From positions 27,926-91,925 of the forward strand of contig JAGZLR010000004.1 in the NCBI GenBank assembly GCA_018364635.1: 64,000 nt of DNA. Reading direction: 5' to 3'. The notes under the pieces were generated by a model. The model did not search any database. It was not told the origin of the DNA and was given only the letters and a program-made list of their open reading frames with translations. Source of the stretch: Clostridiales bacterium. GTDB taxonomy: Bacteria; Bacillota; Clostridia; Lachnospirales; Anaerotignaceae. Position numbers and translations under genes: made by a program. Positions 24,120 through 32,278 of the stretch are shown one piece after another; position 1 is the stretch's first letter, and each line of letters opens with the position of its first letter.

Positions 24120-25034
24120 ATGGCAATTTCAGCACAGGATATAAAGAGAGTCAAAAGTCAGGGGTTTCTCTTAAATAGAGGAACAGAGAAGTTTTCAGGC
24201 CGTGTCATTACTGTTAATGGTGTGTTGACTTCTGAGCAGATTGCAGCTGTCAGTGAAGCAGCAGCAAAGTATGGAGATGGCAAGGTTGCATTTACTTCCC
24301 GTTTGACTGTGGAAGTGCCTGGAATCTCTTTCGAAAATATTGAACTATTTCAGGAGTATATAGGAAAAACAGGGCTAGTGACAGGAGGTACAGGGGCTAA
24401 AGTTCGTCCGATAGTAGCTTGTAAAGGTACGACCTGTGTCTTTGGTCTTCATGACACTCAGGCAATGGCTGCGGAGATTCATGAAAGGTTTTTTGAAGGG
24501 TATAAAAATGTACCATTGCCACACAAATTTAAAATTGCAGTAGGGGGATGTCCAAATAACTGTGTAAAACCAGATTTAAATGATATTGGAATTGTTGGAC
24601 AGCGTGTTCCTAAATTGAATACTGAAAAATGTAAAAAGTGTAAGAAATGTTTTGTAGCTCAGGAATGTCCTATGAATGCAGTAAGCACAGAAGGCTCCAT
24701 TTCTTTCAACACAGACAAGTGCAATAACTGCGGACGATGCATTTTAAAATGTCCTTTTGGCGCAATGGAGGATTCAGAAGTTAAATACAAAATTTATGTA
24801 GGTGGACGATGGGGCAAAAGTGTGATCATTGGTAAGCCTCTGAAGACTTTGTTTACAAGACAGGAAGCCATATCTGCTATTGAAAAAGCAATTCTTTTGT
24901 ACAAAAGTAAGGGAATTGCTGGGGAACGTTTTGGTCAGACGGTGGAACGCCTTGGCGTAGAGGAAGTAGAAAAAATGTTAATATCAGATCAGCTTTTACA
25001 GCGCAAAGAGGAAATATTAAGCATCGAGAAGTGA
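24120..25034 (+). CDS. siroheme/4Fe-4S sulfite-nitrite reductase-like protein with ferredoxin domain
   Basis: The 304-residue protein has an N-terminal ferredoxin-like half domain of the nitrite/sulfite reductase family (about 15-85), then cysteines C101, C106, C144 and C148 that would bind a coupled siroheme/4Fe-4S centre, and an inserted two-cluster ferredoxin (C171, C174, C177, C183 and C201, C204, C207, C211). This matches the small, stand-alone dissimilatory-sulfite-reductase-like proteins of anaerobes, related to AsrC. The first cysteine pair is C-x4-C, one residue shorter than the usual C-x5-C. AAGGAGGG precedes the ATG. No electron-transfer subunits (AsrA, AsrB) are nearby, so the substrate and donor are unknown. 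Confidence 0.85.
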   Translation: MAISAQDIKRVKSQGFLLNRGTEKFSGRVITVNGVLTSEQIAAVSEAAAKYGDGKVAFTSRLTVEVPGISFENIELFQEYIGKTGLVTGGTGAKVRPIVACKGTTCVFGLHDTQAMAAEIHERFFEGYKNVPLPHKFKIAVGGCPNNCVKPDLNDIGIVGQRVPKLNTEKCKKCKKCFVAQECPMNAVSTEGSISFNTDKCNNCGRCILKCPFGAMEDSEVKYKIYVGGRWGKSVIIGKPLKTLFTRQEAISAIEKAILLYKSKGIAGERFGQTVERLGVEEVEKMLISDQLLQRKEEILSIEK

Positions 25035-25060
25035 AAGTTTTTGTGCTATTGGTATTACAT

Positions 25061-25096
25061 AAAAATCCGGTTTATTTCTATCAACCGGATTTTTTT
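25061..25096 (+). terminator. terminator after the reductase-like gene
   Basis: AAAAATCCGGTT (25061-25072) pairs with AACCGGATTTTT (25083-25094), followed by more T. It lies inside the upstream extension of the next open frame, showing that the next gene starts later. Confidence 0.92.
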
Positions 25097-25150
25097 CTTT
25101 TCAACGGAATAAAAATACACTATAATAAGAACATTGAGGGGGGATGGTTT

Positions 25151-25834
25151 GTGTTGGGTACAATTGTAAACGCCTGTGCTATACTGGTAGGTAGTCTGAT
25201 TGGGAGCACTGTAAAAAAGGGAATAAAAAAAGAGTACCAAGAATGCCTGTTTACTGCTATGGGGCTGGCTGCTACAGGAATTGGAATTAATTCAATTGTC
25301 CAAAATATGCCCAAAAGTCAAGCCCCTGTTCTTTTTATTGTAAGTTTAGCTGTTGGGAGTTTGATGGGTACAATGCTGGATATCAATAAACGGTTTCAAG
25401 ATCTGACAGAAAAGTATTCCAAAGGAAATTTAGGACAGGGTTTATCTATGGCAATTCTCCTTTTTTGTATTGGTACATTGTCAATTTTAGGCCCAATAGA
25501 TAGTGCTCTCTCTAGAGACTATACACTACTATTTACAAATGCGGCGTTAGATTTTGTGACAAGCATGGTTCTTGCAAGCACTTATGGTATAGGTATTGCG
25601 ATTGCTGCTCCAATCCTTTTTTGTTGGCAGGGTTTTATTTATCTAAGCGCAGGAGCGTTATCTGGTTTTTTGACAGAGGATTTAATGACGGAGATTTCCG
25701 TTATTGGCGGATTTTTGATTGCTAGTTCAGGAATCACCATTCTAAAAATGAAAGACTGTAAAACGTTAAATATGCTACCTTCTCTTTTTGTGCCTATGAT
25801 TTGGTTTGGCCTAAAAGGAATGTTGGGAGTATAA
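25151..25834 (+). CDS. DUF554 integral membrane protein
   Basis: A 227-residue membrane protein of the DUF554 family (B. subtilis YdfK-like), function unknown. It has about six or seven hydrophobic segments and the family's N-terminal GTIVNACAILVGSLIG and central ILFCIGTLSILGPIDSAL. The start is GTG at 25151: AGGGGGG at 25137-25143 lies 7 bases upstream; the longer open frame runs through a terminator. It is a single-gene unit set between the reductase-like gene and yhbY. Confidence 0.88.
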   Translation: MLGTIVNACAILVGSLIGSTVKKGIKKEYQECLFTAMGLAATGIGINSIVQNMPKSQAPVLFIVSLAVGSLMGTMLDINKRFQDLTEKYSKGNLGQGLSMAILLFCIGTLSILGPIDSALSRDYTLLFTNAALDFVTSMVLASTYGIGIAIAAPILFCWQGFIYLSAGALSGFLTEDLMTEISVIGGFLIASSGITILKMKDCKTLNMLPSLFVPMIWFGLKGMLGV

Positions 25835-25926
25835 GAAAGTTTACAGATTTCATTGATAATTCAAGTGAATCATGATATGATTAAAAAGAATATCCTATGA
25901 TTGAGGAGTAGAAAGGATGTAGCTAT

Positions 25927-26220
25927 ATGCTTACAAGCAAACAGAGAGCATTTCTTCGCGGTATGGCGAATAATCTGGATACAATTTTTCACGTAGGCAA
26001 GGGCGGTGTAACGCCGGAACTGACCAAATCAATTGATGACGCTTTGGAAGCTAGGGAATTGATCAAAGCAAATATTTTGGATAACTGCCTGATGGAAACA
26101 CGGGATGCAGCAGTGATGATTGCTGAGAGAACACATGCAGACGTTGTTCAGGTAATTGGAAATAAATTTGTACTTTTTAGGCAAAATAAGAAAAAACCGA
26201 TGATTGAACTGCCGAGGTAA
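25927..26220 (+). CDS. yhbY: YhbY family ribosome-assembly RNA-binding protein
   Basis: A 97-residue single CRS1-YhbY (CRM) domain protein that associates with pre-50S particles. The conserved GKGG loop is at 24-27 (HVGKGGVTPEL), and the C-terminal NKFVLFRQNKK strand is typical. GAGGAGTAGAAAGGA is upstream. In many Clostridia yhbY directly follows obgE; here about 2.8 kb of other genes come between. Confidence 0.94.
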   Translation: MLTSKQRAFLRGMANNLDTIFHVGKGGVTPELTKSIDDALEARELIKANILDNCLMETRDAAVMIAERTHADVVQVIGNKFVLFRQNKKKPMIELPR

Positions 26221-26238
26221 GTTGGATGAAAAAATACG

Positions 26239-26262
26239 CAGACCGGTTTGCCGGTCTGTTTT
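26239..26262 (+). terminator. terminator after yhbY
   Basis: CAGACCGG (26239-26246) pairs with CCGGTCTG (26251-26258), loop TTTG, then TTTTGTTT. Confidence 0.88.
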
Positions 26263-26327
26263 GTTTGGTCATGCCAGCATATATCTGACGAAGACAAGAA
26301 TTCTATATTAAAGGGTGAACCGTAAGT

Positions 26328-28835
26328 ATGAGTATTTTAGAAAAGATTTTTGGCAACTACAGCGATAAGGAAATTAAAAAGATCAGACCAATTGTGGAAA
26401 AGATCAATCAGTTGGAACCAGAAATAGAAAAACTGAGTGATGATGAGCTGAAGGCAAAAACAACGGAGTTTAAAGAAAGACTTTCTAAAGGTGAAACATT
26501 GGATCAACTGCTACCAGAAGCATACGCAGTTGTGCGAGAAGCCAGCAAACGTGTTCTTGGAATGCGGCATTTTGATGTGCAAATTATCGGAGGAATTGTT
26601 CTGCATCAGGGACGAATTGCTGAGATGAAAACAGGGGAAGGTAAAACTTTAGTTTGTACCCTTCCTGCTTACCTCAATGCTTTAGAAGGCAAGGGAGTAC
26701 ATGTTGTAACTGTTAACGATTACCTGGCAAATCGTGATGCTACAGAGATGGGAGCTGTTCATAACTTCTTAGGACTTACTGTAGGTGTTATCTTAAATCC
26801 GATGAAACCAGATGCAAGAAGAGAAGCTTATGCTTGTGATATCACATATGGAACAAATAATGAATTTGGTTTCGATTATTTAAGAGACAACATGGTTACA
26901 AAAAAAGAAGATATGGTGCAAAGAGATTTGCATTATACAATTATTGACGAAGTTGACTCTGTATTGATTGACGAAGCAAGAACACCATTAATTATTTCTG
27001 GTATGGGAGGGCAGTCTAACGCTTTATACCAGATTGCTGATATGTTTGTGAAAGGGTTAAAAAAAGGCCGGATTCTCAATGAAGATGAAGCTTTAAATGT
27101 ACTGACAAAGGAAGAACTAAAAGAGGAAGGCGATTATGTAGTCGATGAGAAGGCTAAAACTGTTAGTTTGACTCAGGAAGGTGTTCATAAGGCGGAACGT
27201 TTCTTTAAATTGGAGAATCTTTCAGATCCTGAAAATATGGAGATCCTGCATTTTATTAACAATGCTTTAAAGGCAAACTATAATATGCATTTGGATCAAG
27301 ATTATGTTGTGCAGAACAACGAGGTCATGATTGTAGACGAATTTACAGGACGTTTAATGCCTGGTAGACGTTACTCTGATGGTCTTCATCAGGCGATTGA
27401 AGCGAAGGAGAACGTAAAAGTAAATAAAGAAAATCGTACTTTGGCAACAATTACATTCCAGAACTTTTTCAATAAGTATGCAAAAAAAGCTGGTATGACG
27501 GGTACTGCACAGACAGAAGAAGCAGAATTTAGAAATATTTATGGGATGGATGTTGTGGTAATTCCAACAAATAAGCCTGTCATTCGTAAGGATCATGCAG
27601 ATGTAGTATATCGTTCAGAGGCAGCTAAATTTCGTGCTGTTGTAAGGGATATTAAAGAATCTTATGAGAAAAAGCAACCAGTGCTTGTAGGAACAGTTAC
27701 AATTGAAAATTCAGAGAAGCTGAGTAAATTGTTAAAGCAAGAGGGGATTCCTCATCAGGTATTAAATGCTAAATATCATGAAAAAGAGGCACAGATTGTT
27801 GCTTTAGCAGGACAGAAAGGTGCAATTACAATTGCGACTAATATGGCAGGCCGTGGTACAGATATTAAACTAGAAGAAGGCGTGCCTGAATTAGGCGGTT
27901 TAAAGATTATTGGTACAGAGCGTCATGAGTCTAGAAGAATTGATAATCAGTTGAGAGGTCGTTCTGGCCGTCAGGGAGACCCAGGGGAATCGAGATTCTA
28001 TATCTCTTTGGAAGACAATTTGATGCGTTTATTTGGTTCGGAAAAGACGATGAAGTTGATTGACGCTATGGGACTTGACGAGGACGAACCAATTACACAC
28101 AGTATGTTGACAAAAGCAATTGAAAATGCACAGAAAAAGGTGGAGGGTAATAACTTCGCTGCAAGAAAGCATCTTTTGGAATATGATCAGGTTATGAATG
28201 ATCAGAGAGAAATTATTTACAGCGAGAGAAAAAGAGTGCTGATGGGTGAAAATCTAAGAGATAGCATCCTAGGCATGATTGGTGATGTTGTGCATAATGC
28301 GGTAGAAAGACATATGGGCGAAATTCAGTTTGCAGAAGATTGGGATATGAAAGCATTTAGTGAATACATCAATGATATTTTCCCAATTGGCTATATCTCT
28401 ATTCCTGAAGAAAAAATGAAAGATCTGACCAAGGAAAAATTTGAGGAAGATATGGTAAAAATCTGTACTAAGTTTTATGAATTTAAGGAAAAAGAGATTG
28501 GCGACGATGAAAAAATGAGAGATCTGGAACGCGCTGTACTCCTAAGAGTGATCGATCAAAAATGGATGGATCATATCGATGATATGGACCAGATGCGTCA
28601 AGGAATTGGTCTGCATGCCTATGCGCAGAGAGATCCTCTCATTGAGTATAAATATATCAGCAGTGATATGTTTAATGAGATGAGTGCAAATATTCAAAAA
28701 GATACATTAAAGACGTTAGCCCATATCCGTTTATTAAATCCAGATGAAATGGTGCGTAAACCAAACGCACAAATTGTTATTCAGCCCAAAGATGCGCCAA
28801 AGGATGGAGTAACAGCAGAAAAACCACAGCAATAA
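26328..28835 (+). CDS. secA: preprotein translocase ATPase SecA
   Basis: Motor ATPase that drives preproteins through SecYEG. The 835-residue protein has the DEAD-like NBD1 with Walker A TGEGKT and DEVDSVLIDEART, the preprotein cross-linking domain, NBD2 with NMAGRGTDI and QLRGRSGRQGDPG, and the helical scaffold/wing regions. The C-terminus ends in a short KDAPKDG...KPQQ tail and lacks the cysteine-rich zinc motif that many SecA proteins use to bind SecB and ribosomes. RBS is weak (AAAGGG). prfB follows about 70 bases later without an obvious terminator, as in many Firmicutes. Confidence 0.98.
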   Translation: MSILEKIFGNYSDKEIKKIRPIVEKINQLEPEIEKLSDDELKAKTTEFKERLSKGETLDQLLPEAYAVVREASKRVLGMRHFDVQIIGGIVLHQGRIAEMKTGEGKTLVCTLPAYLNALEGKGVHVVTVNDYLANRDATEMGAVHNFLGLTVGVILNPMKPDARREAYACDITYGTNNEFGFDYLRDNMVTKKEDMVQRDLHYTIIDEVDSVLIDEARTPLIISGMGGQSNALYQIADMFVKGLKKGRILNEDEALNVLTKEELKEEGDYVVDEKAKTVSLTQEGVHKAERFFKLENLSDPENMEILHFINNALKANYNMHLDQDYVVQNNEVMIVDEFTGRLMPGRRYSDGLHQAIEAKENVKVNKENRTLATITFQNFFNKYAKKAGMTGTAQTEEAEFRNIYGMDVVVIPTNKPVIRKDHADVVYRSEAAKFRAVVRDIKESYEKKQPVLVGTVTIENSEKLSKLLKQEGIPHQVLNAKYHEKEAQIVALAGQKGAITIATNMAGRGTDIKLEEGVPELGGLKIIGTERHESRRIDNQLRGRSGRQGDPGESRFYISLEDNLMRLFGSEKTMKLIDAMGLDEDEPITHSMLTKAIENAQKKVEGNNFAARKHLLEYDQVMNDQREIIYSERKRVLMGENLRDSILGMIGDVVHNAVERHMGEIQFAEDWDMKAFSEYINDIFPIGYISIPEEKMKDLTKEKFEEDMVKICTKFYEFKEKEIGDDEKMRDLERAVLLRVIDQKWMDHIDDMDQMRQGIGLHAYAQRDPLIEYKYISSDMFNEMSANIQKDTLKTLAHIRLLNPDEMVRKPNAQIVIQPKDAPKDGVTAEKPQQ

Positions 28836-28907
28836 CAATGTCAATTTGCGATTGTCTACTTAGTGATATCGCAGTGATCATACTATTTTTAAGGAGTTGA
28901 TAATTTT

Positions 28908-30012
28908 ATGTTCGAGTTAGAACAAATCGGTCTTGAGCTTAGCGCTTATGACGAAAAATTAAAGGAAATGGGGGCTTTACTTTGACGTCGCTGGCGCAAA
29001 GGAAAAGATCTCAGAATTAGAAGAAATTTCAGGCGATCCAGAGTTTTGGAATGATATGGCAAAAAGTAAGTCTGTAATGCAGCAATTGGCAGGGCTGAAA
29101 AATAAAGTTGCCGATTATGAGTCTCTGGTTGCAAAATATGAAGATATCTATGTTTTAATCGAGATGGGAAAAGAGGAGGATGACCCTGAACTTCTGGATG
29201 AGGCAAAGGGATTAGTAGATGAATTTAAGCAAGGGTATGACGCTTTGCGGATTTCTACGCTTTTAGATGGGGAATATGACAGAAATAATGCAATTATAAC
29301 GCTGCATGCAGGTGAAGGCGGAACAGAGGCCTGTGATTGGGTTAGTATGCTGTTTCGTATGTATACTCGTTGGGCTGAGAAAAGAGGATTTCAGGTGGAG
29401 ACACTGGATTATTTACCAGGAGATGAAGCGGGTGTGAAATCTGTGACATTCCAGTTTAATGGGGAAAATGCCTACGGGTATATGAAATCTGAAAAAGGTG
29501 TTCATCGTTTGGTGCGTGTATCTCCGTTTGATTCTTCTGGAAGAAGACATACATCATTTGCTTCCTGTGATGTTATGCCTGAAATTGAAGATGATACTAC
29601 TATTGAAATTAATCCAGACGATATTCGTGTGGATACGTATCGTTCCAGTGGCGCTGGCGGTCAGCATATCAATAAAACTTCTTCTGCAATTCGTATCACT
29701 CATTTCCCTACAGGAATTGTAGTGCAATGTCAGGATGAGAGAAGCCAATTCAGCAACAAAGATCGGGCAATGCGCATGCTCAAAAGTAAGCTTCTTGAAC
29801 TTAAAATCGAAGAGCAGATGGCAAAATTGGCAGAAATCCGTGGTGAAGTAAAAGAAAACGGTTGGGGAAGCCAGATCAGATCTTATGTGTTTATGCCTTA
29901 TACAATGGTAAAAGACCACAGGACTGGAGAAGAGACGGGAAATGTCAATGCTGTTATGGACGGCCAGATTGATAATTTTATCAATGCCTATTTAAGCTGG
30001 ATACACAATTGA
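28908..30012 (+). CDS. prfB: peptide chain release factor 2, programmed +1 frameshift
   Basis: RF2 ends translation at UGA and UAA. The gene is in two frames: codons 1-25 from ATG 28908 (AAGGAG upstream) reach CTT then an in-frame TGA at 28983-28985; slipping +1 gives GAC GTC GCT and continues to 30012, about 367 residues in all. This is the known RF2 autoregulation: low RF2 leads to a pause at UGA and a shift. A Shine-Dalgarno-like GGGGG (28970-28974) precedes the slip site, 5 bases from CTT rather than 3 as in E. coli. Later motifs are the RF2 tripeptide SPF and the catalytic GGQ in GAGGQHINKTSSA. Confidence 0.96.
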
Positions 30013-30019
30013 TGATGTT

Positions 30020-30051
30020 ATCCCCGAGGAGAAATCTTCGGGGATGTTTTT
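30020..30051 (+). terminator. terminator after prfB
   Basis: ATCCCCGA (30020-30027) pairs with TCGGGGAT (30038-30045), then GTTTTT. An exact DnaA-box 9-mer, TTATGCACA (30050-30058), abuts it. Confidence 0.88.
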
Positions 30052-30194
30052 ATGCACAAAGAAGGCTTTTGACAAAAATGATCTTTGAATAGTCTAAAGT
30101 GATATTTTTAAAAGTTGCCATAAACAAAGGTTATGATAAAAGTGTAGACCAGAAGAGTGTCCCAATATTCGATGATTAGGAAGGATATGAGGAG

Positions 30195-31169
30195 ATGACA
30201 GAACTTATTATTACCAAGCAGGAAGAGAATCAGCGTCTTGATAAATTTTTGATGAAGTATATGAACAAAGCACCAAAATCGTTTGTTTATAAAATGCTGC
30301 GAAAAAAGAGAATTAAATATAATAAGAAAAAGGCTGAAGGCAATGAAATCCTTTGCAGTGGAGATGTGATTCAGCTATATTTGGCAGAAGAAACAGTAGA
30401 TAATTTCCAGGAAGAGAAAAAAATAGTGGAGGTAAGACGACAATTTGGTATTGTTTATGAAGATGATAATCTTTTGGCGGTTATGAAGCCTGCGGGGGTT
30501 TTAACGCATCCTGAGCGAGCAGAGGATCGTAATACATTAATAGATCAAATTCTTTTTTATCTGAAAGAAAAAGGAGAATACGCTGGTGGAAGGACATCCT
30601 TTACACCAGCGGTATGTAATCGTTTAGACCGTAATACCAGTGGTATTATTTTATCTGGTAAGAATCTAATGGCTGTACAGGAATTAAACAGAATAATCCG
30701 AGAAAGAGAAATAAAAAAGTTATATGTGACGGTAGTGAAAGGTGTTATCATTAAGCCACAAGAGCTTAGAGGATATTGGATAAAAGATGAGGACAATAAT
30801 CTGGTAAAAATAACATCTGACCAGTTGGAAGAAACTTGTGCTATTCTTACTAGGCTTCGACCACTTTCAAATAATGGGGCATATACGTTATTGGAAATAG
30901 AACTGGTAACAGGTAAAAGCCATCAAATCAGAGCGCATTTAGCGTCTATTGGACATCCGATTGTTGGGGACAGAAAGTATGGAGACATAGAAACAAACAA
31001 GTTTTTCAAAACAAAATTTGGCTTGTCTCATCAGTTTTTACATGCTTACCAAATTATTTGGCAAAATTCTGACGGAGCTCTGTCTTATATGAACGGAAAG
31101 ACTCTTTCTGCAAAATTGCCAAAAGCTCTTGATGACATGATTCAACAACTATTTTCGTATTTTTTGTAG
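30195..31169 (+). CDS. RluA-family pseudouridine synthase
   Basis: Converts uridine to pseudouridine in rRNA (or tRNA). The 324-residue protein has an N-terminal S4 RNA-binding domain (about 12-60), then the RluA catalytic domain with Asp145 in the signature CNRLDRNTSG, a KPAGVLTHP block and the C-terminal TGKSHQIRAHLASIGHPIVGDRKYG. RluC/RluD-type enzymes share this layout; which uridine is modified cannot be read from sequence. The candidate ribosome-binding site is GGATATGAGGAG before ATG 30195. Confidence 0.92.
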   Translation: MTELIITKQEENQRLDKFLMKYMNKAPKSFVYKMLRKKRIKYNKKKAEGNEILCSGDVIQLYLAEETVDNFQEEKKIVEVRRQFGIVYEDDNLLAVMKPAGVLTHPERAEDRNTLIDQILFYLKEKGEYAGGRTSFTPAVCNRLDRNTSGIILSGKNLMAVQELNRIIREREIKKLYVTVVKGVIIKPQELRGYWIKDEDNNLVKITSDQLEETCAILTRLRPLSNNGAYTLLEIELVTGKSHQIRAHLASIGHPIVGDRKYGDIETNKFFKTKFGLSHQFLHAYQIIWQNSDGALSYMNGKTLSAKLPKALDDMIQQLFSYFL

Positions 31170-31226
31170 CCAAATACAGCAGACTATGATAAAATAGATA
31201 CAATAAGTAAATGGAGGCAGAAAAAG

Positions 31227-31964
31227 ATGAAGGCGATTATTTTAGTAGCCGGTTATGCGACAAGATTATATCCTCTGACGCTAAATAGACCAAAAGCTTT
31301 ATTGGATATTGGCGGGAAGCCAATTATAGATTATATTGTGGACCAGATCAATACAATTGATGCGGTAGATGAAATCTATGTTGTGAGTAATCATAAATTT
31401 GCCGACCAGTTTTATCAATGGGCTGAAAGCAGAAAAAAAGGTATAGTAATTACGGTAATTGATGATGGCACCACTTCAGAAGAAAATCGTCGGGGGGCTA
31501 TTGGTGATATTCTCTATACCATTGAGCAGAAGAGTATCAACGATGAATTGATGGTAATTGCAGGGGATACATTTTTTACCTACAGTTTGAAAGATTATTA
31601 TGATTTTTATAAAGAAAAGAATAGGGATTGTGTCTGTGTCAAAATTGTAAATGATATGGAACTGATTAAACAGTATGGTGTGGCTCAAATGGATGAAGAT
31701 GGTAAGATTCTTGATATTGAGGAAAAGCCTCAAAAACCCAAAGCTAATACCGCTGTGTTTGCTACCTATATCTATAAAAAAGATACAGTGCCGCTTTTTC
31801 AGCAGTATATCGATGAAGGCAATAAGCCTGATGCACCAGGGTATTTTTTGGAGTGGCTATACAGTAGAAAAGAAGTGTATGGTTACACTTTTGATGCGGA
31901 GTGTTATGATATAGGAACACCACAAAGTTATGCCCAGGTCTGCGCAAAATATGATAAACGATAA
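31227..31964 (+). CDS. sugar-1-phosphate nucleotidyltransferase
   Basis: A single-domain NTP_transferase of 245 residues that activates a sugar phosphate with a nucleoside triphosphate. The signature is VAGYATRLYPLTLNRPKALLDIGGKPI, with GYATR in place of the usual G.GTR, a variant seen in some dTDP/UDP-glucose pyrophosphorylase-like proteins. A second motif, EEKPQKPK, binds the sugar phosphate. No left-handed beta-helix domain is present. The sugar and nucleotide are unknown; no glycan cluster surrounds it. TGGAGGCAG lies before the ATG; the stop codon overlaps the terminator. Confidence 0.85.
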   Translation: MKAIILVAGYATRLYPLTLNRPKALLDIGGKPIIDYIVDQINTIDAVDEIYVVSNHKFADQFYQWAESRKKGIVITVIDDGTTSEENRRGAIGDILYTIEQKSINDELMVIAGDTFFTYSLKDYYDFYKEKNRDCVCVKIVNDMELIKQYGVAQMDEDGKILDIEEKPQKPKANTAVFATYIYKKDTVPLFQQYIDEGNKPDAPGYFLEWLYSRKEVYGYTFDAECYDIGTPQSYAQVCAKYDKR

Positions 31965-31993
31965 AAAATCTCCCTTGGAAAGGGAGATTTTTT
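31963..31993 (+). terminator. terminator after the nucleotidyltransferase gene
   Basis: A perfect stem AAAAAATCTCCCTT (31963-31976) with its complement (31980-31993) and loop GGA; T run at the end. Confidence 0.92.
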
Positions 31994-32278
31994 ATGCACA
32001 GAAAAGGTTTTGTGTTCTGTGGATAAATGGAATAAAGATTTTTAGTGTGTTTATTTTTTTACAGATACTATATATGGTGTAGAACAAATTCTTTTGTTAT
32101 TTTTCCTTGAAATGTATCGGGATTTTGAACAAAGATAAAAATAAAGAACCCAAGAAAATCAAGGAATTTCAAGGGCTCTCAAAAAAAGTGACGAAAGAAA
32201 CAGTAGAAAAATGCTTTACAATTTTATCGAAAACTGTTGATAAAAATCTGTAGATAACTATGTGGATAAAGTGGATAA
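31992..32278. promoter_or_regulatory. second cluster of DnaA boxes
   Basis: Exact TTATNCACA boxes are at 31992-32000 (plus), 32018-32026 (minus) and 32261-32269 (minus). One-mismatch minus-strand boxes are at 32235-32243, 32249-32257 and 32270-32278. The last four are tandem in one orientation, with starts 14, 12 and 9 bases apart, ending just before the murC stop codon. Because both flanking genes converge here, this cannot be an ordinary promoter. Confidence 0.65.
32134..32179 (-). terminator. probable terminator of murC
   Basis: On the minus strand AGAGCCC (complement of 32173-32179) pairs with GGGTTCT (complement of 32145-32151), with one G-U pair and a loop of 21 bases, followed by TTATTTTTATC. 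The long loop makes this less certain. Confidence 0.5.

Larger units (their letters stand above)
31965..32278. other. convergent intergenic region with DnaA boxes
   Basis: This 314-base gap lies between two converging genes. It contains a terminator for each, an exact 9-bp inverted repeat (32105-32113 with 32166-32174), and six DnaA-box-like sites, four of them packed at 32235-32278. I see no ORF with a ribosome-binding site. Confidence 0.75.
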
